From contig NZ_FOOA01000001.1 of the NCBI RefSeq assembly GCF_900113065.1, forward strand, positions 558,001-622,000: a DNA stretch of 64,000 nt, read 5' to 3'. The notes beneath the pieces were generated by a model, which saw only the letters and a program-made list of their open reading frames with translations, had not been told where the DNA came from and searched no databases. Each line of letters opens with the position of its first letter. Position 1 is the first letter of the stretch. The translations under genes and the position numbers were made by a program. This stretch comes from Aureimonas phyllosphaerae (lineage in GTDB: Bacteria > Pseudomonadota > Alphaproteobacteria > Rhizobiales > Rhizobiaceae). This document shows positions 59,410 through 64,000 of this stretch, in pieces.

Positions 59410-60930
59410 ATGACCGAGTGCCTTCTCGGGATCGACATCGGCACCTCCGGCTGCAAGGCGCTTCTCGCCGGGCTGGACGGAACGGTACTCGCGAGCCGGA
59501 CCGAAACCTATCCCCTGTCCCAGCCGCGCCCCGGCTGGAGCGAGCAGGATCCGGCGGACTGGGTGGACGCGACGCGCCGCGCGGTCGGAGCGTTGCAGGC
59601 CGAACGTCCCGGTCTCGTCGTAAAGGCGATCGGCCTGTCCGGCCAGATGCATGGCCTGACGCCGCTCGACGCGGCCCATCGCGTGTTACGCCCAGCGATC
59701 CTCTGGAACGATCAGCGCAACGGGCCGGAATGCGCCGAGGCGACGGAGCGGGCCGGCGGCGAGGAGGCTCTCCTTGCGCTCACCAACAACCGGATGCTGG
59801 TCGGCTATACCGGCGGCAAGATTCTCTGGATGCGTCGGCACGAGCCCGAACTCTTCACCCGCCTCGCCCACGTCCTGAACCCCAAGGACTATCTGCGCCT
59901 CGTCCTCACCGGCGAGCGCGCGAGCGAGGTGTCGGATGCCTCCGGCACTGGCCTTTTCGACACGCGCGCGCGACGCTGGTCGGACGAGCTGCTGCGCCGG
60001 CTCGACCTTTCGCCGGACCTCCTGCCGCCGGTCCATGAATCCGCCGAGATCACGGGCCGCCTCAGCGCATCCGGCGCAGCGCTCCTCGGCCTTCCCGAAG
60101 GCGTGCCGGTCGTCGGCGGCGGCGGCGACGCGGTGATCCAGACGCTCGGCTCGGGCGTCATCGCACCGGGCGAGATCCAGACCACGATCGGCACCGCCGG
60201 GATCGTCGCCTGCGCGCTCGATCGCCCGAGCGACAATCCGGGCGGCCGGCTCCAAGTCTTCTGCAACGTCGATCCCGCCAAGTGGCACTGCATGGGCGTT
60301 TCGCTCAACGCGGGCGGCGCCATGAGCTGGTTCCGCGGCCTTGCGGCCGACTTCGCGGGCGGCGACGCTCCATCCTTCGACGCGCTGGTGGCGCGGGCGG
60401 AGGCAAGCCCGGCCGGGGCGCGCGGCCTTCTGTTCCTGCCCTACCTCTTCGGCGAGCGCTGCCCGCATCCCGATCCCGCCGCGCGCGGCGCCTTCGTCGG
60501 GCTGACCGCCCGCCATGGCGCGGCCGACCTCACAAGGGCGGTGATGGAGGGGGTCGCCCACGGACTGCGCGACATCTTCGCCGTCATGGAAGAGGCCGGC
60601 ATCGCACCCGGCATCGTGAAGGCGTCGGGCGGCGGCGCGCGCTCGCGCCTGTGGCGGCAGATGCAGGCCGACCTTTTCGGCTGCGACGTCGTCACCACCG
60701 AGGGTGCGGCCGAGGGCGGAGCCTACGGGGCCGCGCTTCTCGCTGGCGTCGGCATCGGCGTCTGGCCGGATGCCGCGACCGCTGCCACCGTCTGTCGCCC
60801 GGTGACGCGCGAGACGCCGGATCCGGAAGCCGGTGCCGTCCTCGGGGCGGCCAACCGCATCTATCGCACCCTTCATTCCGCCCTCGCGCAGGCCTCGGCC
60901 GATCTCGGCCACCCGCGGCTGGACCCATGA
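59410..60930 (+). CDS. xylB: Xylulokinase-like FGGY kinase
   Basis: A 506-aa FGGY kinase most like XylB: LLGIDIGTSGCKALLAGLDG, GWSEQDPADWVDA, IGLSGQMHGLTPLD, ILWNDQRN and the catalytic Asp in VVGGGGDAVIQTLGSG. The C-terminal ATP region is VKASGGGARSRLWRQMQAD. It phosphorylates D-xylulose or a related ketose. It starts 4 bp after the ALDH stop and overlaps the HAD gene by 4 bp. A different FGGY kinase (52391) lies in the same regulon. Confidence 0.85.
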   Translation: MTECLLGIDIGTSGCKALLAGLDGTVLASRTETYPLSQPRPGWSEQDPADWVDATRRAVGALQAERPGLVVKAIGLSGQMHGLTPLDAAHRVLRPAILWNDQRNGPECAEATERAGGEEALLALTNNRMLVGYTGGKILWMRRHEPELFTRLAHVLNPKDYLRLVLTGERASEVSDASGTGLFDTRARRWSDELLRRLDLSPDLLPPVHESAEITGRLSASGAALLGLPEGVPVVGGGGDAVIQTLGSGVIAPGEIQTTIGTAGIVACALDRPSDNPGGRLQVFCNVDPAKWHCMGVSLNAGGAMSWFRGLAADFAGGDAPSFDALVARAEASPAGARGLLFLPYLFGERCPHPDPAARGAFVGLTARHGAADLTRAVMEGVAHGLRDIFAVMEEAGIAPGIVKASGGGARSRLWRQMQADLFGCDVVTTEGAAEGGAYGAALLAGVGIGVWPDAATAATVCRPVTRETPDPEAGAVLGAANRIYRTLHSALAQASADLGHPRLDP

Positions 60931-61640
60931 CATTCTTCGGGAGTGCCCTGCCGATGTCCGCATCGCCCAACACCGCCGATGTCCTGATCTTCGATCTCGA
61001 CGGCACGCTGATCGACAGCGCCCACGACATCGCGGCGGCGGTGAACGAATACCTCGCGTCCAAGGGGTGGCCGGAACAGGACCCGGCCTTCGTCGAGGGC
61101 TTCATCGGCAATGGTCCGCGCCGGCTGTTGCTCGACCTCCTGCTGGCGGTCGGCCTGCCGCACGACGACGCGACGGTCGACGAGGCCGTGCCCACCTATA
61201 TCGCCAACTACGAGCGCAGCCCGGCGCGTCACACGCGCTTCTACGCGCATGTGAAGGAGGACCTGCACCGCCTCCGCGAAGCCGGATTCCGGCTGGGGCT
61301 GTGCACCAACAAGCCGCACGCGCTGACGTTGAAGGTCCTTGATCTCCTCGGCATCGCCCCGCTCTTCGAGGCCGTGGTCGGCGCCGACGCCGCGCCGGCC
61401 TGCAAGCCCGACCCCGCCCATCTCCTGGCGGTCTGCGAGCGCATGGGCGCGCCGCCCGCGAGCGTCGCCTATGTCGGCGACACGGCCGTCGATCAGGCGA
61501 CGGCGGCGGCAGCCGGGATTTCCTTTCACGTCGTGCCCTGGGGCGGCGGATCGCTGCTGAAGGTCGACGAGGCCTTCCGGCTCGACCGGCTGGCCGACCT
61601 GATGGCGCTGAAGCCCGCTGCCGCGCGCCGGACCGCCTGA
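60927..61640 (+). CDS. HAD-family phosphatase (phosphoglycolate-phosphatase-like)
   Basis: A 237-aa HAD hydrolase with motif I LIFDLDGTLIDS, motif II LCTNKPHAL, the conserved Lys in PACKPDPAH and motif IV YVGDTAVDQATA. It resembles Gph. In an operon with kinases it may remove a phosphate from a dead-end sugar phosphate or 2-phosphoglycolate. The ATG at 60927 overlaps the kinase stop; an ATG at 60954 with GGGAG upstream is equally plausible. Confidence 0.9.
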   Translation: MTFFGSALPMSASPNTADVLIFDLDGTLIDSAHDIAAAVNEYLASKGWPEQDPAFVEGFIGNGPRRLLLDLLLAVGLPHDDATVDEAVPTYIANYERSPARHTRFYAHVKEDLHRLREAGFRLGLCTNKPHALTLKVLDLLGIAPLFEAVVGADAAPACKPDPAHLLAVCERMGAPPASVAYVGDTAVDQATAAAAGISFHVVPWGGGSLLKVDEAFRLDRLADLMALKPAAARRTA

Positions 61641-61645
61641 CGCCG

Positions 61646-62485
61646 ATGACCACGAGCCTTCTGCAGCGCATTCTGTCGGAGCGCGAGGCCATGGGCGCGG
61701 CGGAGCGGCGCGTCGCCGACGTGGTGGCCACCGATCCGGGCGCGGTGATCCACATGAGCATGGCCTCGCTCTCGCAGAAGTCGGGCGTCAGCGATCCGAC
61801 GATCATGCGCTTCTGCCGACGCTTCGGCTTCGAGGGCTACGGCGACTTCAAGCTCTTCCTGGCGCAGAGCCTCGTCCCGTCCGCGCCCTTCGCCTACGAG
61901 CAGATCATTTCGGGCGACTCCATCGCCAACATCGTGCGCAAGACCGCGCGCAACTCGCTGAACGCCATCCAGCGCGCGCTGGAGGACCTCGAGCCGCCGC
62001 AACTGGAAGAGGCCGCAAGGCGCCTTCAGGCCGCGACCTGGATCGGCATCTATGCCTCCGGCATCTCGGAGATCACGGCACTCGACGCCGAGCACAAGTT
62101 CCAGCGCCTCGGGATCCGCTGCGAGGCGCTGATCGGGCGCAAGAAGCAGTGGCTGCACGCCGAGACCTCGCGGCCCGGCGAGGTCGCGCTGATCTTCTCG
62201 CAGTCCGGCCACACCAAGCAGATGGTCGATATCGCGACGGCGGCGCGCGCGGGCGGCGCACAGGTCGTCTCCGTCACGGCAGCGGACAGCCCGCTCTCGG
62301 CCGTCACCGACGCGCTCGTCGCCGTCGTGCCCTACGACCGGACCGAGCTTCTGACGCCGCTCGCCTCGCGGCTCAATCACCATCTCGTCGTCAACATGCT
62401 CGTCACCTCGATCGCGATGATCGGTGGCAGCGAGTTCCCGGACCAGTTGCCGGCGCTCGATTCCTGGCAGACCGAAAAGATCTGA
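61646..62485 (+). CDS. RpiR-family transcriptional regulator, copy 2
   Basis: A 279-aa RpiR regulator: HTH MASLSQKSGVSDPTIMRFCR followed by RFGFEGYGDFKLFLAQSL, then a SIS domain (GIYASGISEITALDAEHKF, VALIFSQSGHTKQMVDIA). It is embedded in the pentose-type operon between the HAD phosphatase and rpiA, so it is the prime candidate to bind the TARTWTTRCTAYRT sites and sense a pathway phosphosugar. It starts 5 bp after the HAD stop. Confidence 0.93.
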   Translation: MTTSLLQRILSEREAMGAAERRVADVVATDPGAVIHMSMASLSQKSGVSDPTIMRFCRRFGFEGYGDFKLFLAQSLVPSAPFAYEQIISGDSIANIVRKTARNSLNAIQRALEDLEPPQLEEAARRLQAATWIGIYASGISEITALDAEHKFQRLGIRCEALIGRKKQWLHAETSRPGEVALIFSQSGHTKQMVDIATAARAGGAQVVSVTAADSPLSAVTDALVAVVPYDRTELLTPLASRLNHHLVVNMLVTSIAMIGGSEFPDQLPALDSWQTEKI

Positions 62486-62560
62486 CGGCGGACACCCCCT
62501 TTCCGCGCCGCGGCAGAAGGCCCGCGAGCGCAAACAGCTGACGCGCATGGAGGATCTACG

Positions 62561-63274
62561 ATGAGCGCACAGGACGAAGCGAAGCGGGTGGCCGGGCGCC
62601 GCGTCATCGAGGAATTCGTGCGGGACGGGATGAAGCTCGGACTGGGCTCCGGCACCACGTCGCACTTCTTCGTCCGCGAGCTCGGCAAGCACGTCGCCGA
62701 CGGGATGCGCCTCACCTGCACCACGACCTCGCGCGCCACCAATCAGGTGGCGCAGGAATCCGGCATCAAGCTGACCGATCCCAACGAGATCGGCGAGCTC
62801 GACCTGACGATCGACGGGCCGGACGAGATCGATCGCCAGTTCAACATGATCAAGGGCGGCGGCGCCTGCCTTCTCTGGGAGAAGATCATCGCCCACGCTT
62901 CGAAGCGGATGATCACGATCTGCGACGAGACCAAGATCGTTGATCGCCTCGGCAGCTTCCCGCTGCCGGTCGAGGTCGTCCAGTTCGCCTGGAAGCAGAC
63001 GCAGCGCATGGTGGAGGCGACGCTCGGCCACCACGGCATCGGGAACGCGGTGATCGAGCGACGTATGCGCGACGGCCAGCCCGTCGTCACCGACAGCGGA
63101 AACTTCATCCTGGATTGCCGGTGCGGCCCCGTGCTCGACGAGCCGGCGCCTCTCGAGATCGCCCTGAACCGCATCCCCGGCGTCGTCGAGAACGGCCTCT
63201 TCACGCGCGAGTCGTCCGGGATGGTGATCGGCAAGTTCGACGGCACGTCCGACGTGCATCTGCGCAAAATCTAG
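62561..63274 (+). CDS. rpiA: Ribose-5-phosphate isomerase A
   Basis: A 237-aa RpiA: phosphate loop LGLGSGTTSHFFVRELG, TTSRATNQVAQESGI, catalytic Asp/Glu region TIDGPDEIDRQFNMIKGGG and LLWEKIIAHAS. It interconverts ribose 5-phosphate and ribulose 5-phosphate, or a related pair. Location in a catabolic operon suggests a dedicated paralogue beside the housekeeping enzyme. The last gene of the operon; stop TAG at 63272. A 187-bp spacer follows. Confidence 0.9.
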   Translation: MSAQDEAKRVAGRRVIEEFVRDGMKLGLGSGTTSHFFVRELGKHVADGMRLTCTTTSRATNQVAQESGIKLTDPNEIGELDLTIDGPDEIDRQFNMIKGGGACLLWEKIIAHASKRMITICDETKIVDRLGSFPLPVEVVQFAWKQTQRMVEATLGHHGIGNAVIERRMRDGQPVVTDSGNFILDCRCGPVLDEPAPLEIALNRIPGVVENGLFTRESSGMVIGKFDGTSDVHLRKI

Positions 63275-63419
63275 TAAAGCAAGATTTTCGGTCGCCCGCT
63301 GCGATCTCGGGCATTGCCGGAAAAATCGACCGGCCTATCCGCCGAACCGCCCTTATCGACAAGCCTTTTGGGATTTCCACCCCCAACCACGGGACTGCTT
63401 GACGGCCCGCCGAAACGGC

Positions 63420-63434
63420 TAGTATTACTACATT
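63420..63434 (+). promoter_or_regulatory. RpiR-regulon motif, site D
   Basis: TAGTATTACTACATT, 28 bp before the sugar-binding protein start. Its core TAGTATTACTA is a near-perfect dyad. TTGACG (63399-63404) could be a -35, in which case TAGTAT at 63420 would be the -10, so a bound regulator would cover the -10. Confidence 0.6.
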
Positions 63435-63461
63435 CATCGCTCTGGGAGGAGAGAAGAGCCC

Positions 63462-64000
63462 ATGCCACAGATCAATCGACGCCATCTCTTGCAGGCCGGC
63501 GCGGCGCTCGGCGCCACGGCCCTCGTCGGCGGCCGGGCCGCCTTCGCGCAGGAAGGGCTCTTCGTGCCCTACAGCAACAAGAGCCTCGACTACTATTTCT
63601 TCGTGATCCAGGAAGAGGCGGTGAAGCGGGCGGTCGAGGCGCAGAAGTGGCGCTTCCAGGCGACCAACGCGAGCTTCGACAACACGCGCCAGCTCGAGCA
63701 GTGGCAGAGCCTGATGCTGAGCCAGCCGAGCGCCATCGTCTCCGATCCGATCGACAGCCAGGCCATCGTCAGCGCCATCCGCCGCTACAACGGGCGCAAG
63801 ATCCCCGTCGCCATCATCGACACGCCGGCCGACGGCGGCGATGTCGCGATCACCGTCTCCTTCGACAACAAGCTCGGCGGCGTCATGGCGGCGCAGGAGA
63901 TCATCAAGCGCCTGACCGAAAAGCACGGTAGCCCGAAGGGCACGGTGCTGAACTGCTTCGGCGCGCTGCAGAGCGTCGCCTGGCGCCAGCGCAAGGAGGG
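63462..64000 (+). CDS. Periplasmic sugar-binding protein, 3' end outside window
   Basis: ATG at 63462 with GGAGGAGAGAAGAGCCC upstream begins a frame open to the window end (179 codons). The N-terminus MPQINRRHLLQAGAALGATA has a twin-arginine motif and signal ending RAAFAQEG. The rest is a Peripla_BP_4/RbsB-like fold: LMLSQPSAIVSDPIDSQAIV, IPVAIIDTPADGG, VSFDNKLGGVMAAQEI and KGTVLNCFGALQSVAWRQR. It is the binding component of a sugar ABC importer whose remaining genes presumably lie just beyond the window. It is preceded by site D, tying it to the pentose-type regulon. Confidence 0.9.
   Translation, partial: MPQINRRHLLQAGAALGATALVGGRAAFAQEGLFVPYSNKSLDYYFFVIQEEAVKRAVEAQKWRFQATNASFDNTRQLEQWQSLMLSQPSAIVSDPIDSQAIVSAIRRYNGRKIPVAIIDTPADGGDVAITVSFDNKLGGVMAAQEIIKRLTEKHGSPKGTVLNCFGALQSVAWRQRKE

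Overview
The window is gene-dense, GC-rich DNA with strong third-position G/C bias. Many neighbouring genes in an operon overlap by 4 bp (ATGA). The content points to an alphaproteobacterium of the Hyphomicrobiales (Rhizobiales) type: a ChvE-type sugar-binding protein, crtW/crtZ ketocarotenoid genes, a rut cluster, an AztD-type zinc chaperone, BtpA/PfkB/phosphotriesterase sugar loci and many ABC uptake systems. A pigmented, surface-living relative such as the Aurantimonadaceae would fit, but that is inference. I saw no rRNA, tRNA, CRISPR array, phage or transposase gene.

Layout. 1-6 kb: 3' part of a LysR gene, then a small secreted protein and a two-gene RND efflux system behind a pair of TACCGATCGGTA-like operators. 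6-9.7 kb: hydrolase, TetR with a double operator, a RidA protein, a DUF1684 protein and an MBL-fold protein. 9.8-12.9 kb (minus strand): a four-gene cluster of a spore-photoproduct-lyase-like radical SAM protein, a photolyase-like FAD protein, a DCC protein and a DUF427 protein. 13-17 kb: LacI regulator, orphan ChvE and an ABC1/COQ8 kinase. 17-19.6 kb: divergent crtW and crtZ, then deoC. At about 19.86 kb two truncated genes meet head to head (an outer-membrane barrel and a GGDEF-EAL protein), either a deletion scar or an assembly join.

20.7-31.5 kb looks like a nitrogen-scavenging region. A GntR regulator diverges from a PotD-type ABC importer and an Asp/Glu/hydantoin racemase. This is followed by rutABCDF and convergent rutR. 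The rut promoter carries a full sigma-54 -24/-12 element and a RutR-type operator. The ABC operon has two strikingly structured spacers: five serial dyads between the binding protein and the first permease, and a 163-bp near-complete palindrome between the permeases that buries the second permease's ribosome binding site.

31.6-37 kb: an AztD-ZinT fusion behind a Zur-like site, an ABC-F ATPase and a GMC oxidoreductase. 37-45.9 kb (minus strand): an eight-gene catabolic operon (ribose-type ABC importer, phosphotriesterase-like enzyme, ThuA/GATase-like protein, PfkB kinase, BtpA/SgcQ protein, M20 amidohydrolase) headed by an XRE-cupin regulator. A shared 15-bp operator lies upstream of both the regulator and the operon. 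45.9-49.5 kb: EamA exporter with divergent LysR, DedA and a spermidine-synthase-like protein.

49.5-64 kb is a second carbohydrate region with two RpiR regulators. A cupin phosphoglucose isomerase and an AroE-like dehydrogenase diverge from an FGGY kinase. An SDR diverges from an aldehyde dehydrogenase, xylulokinase, HAD phosphatase, RpiR and RpiA operon, followed by a sugar-binding protein cut by the window end. A 15-bp motif (TARTWTTRCTAYRTW) recurs in all three promoter regions, four times in total, which suggests a single RpiR-controlled regulon for an unidentified pentose, polyol or similar sugar. A MHYT-GGDEF-EAL signalling protein sits inside this region.
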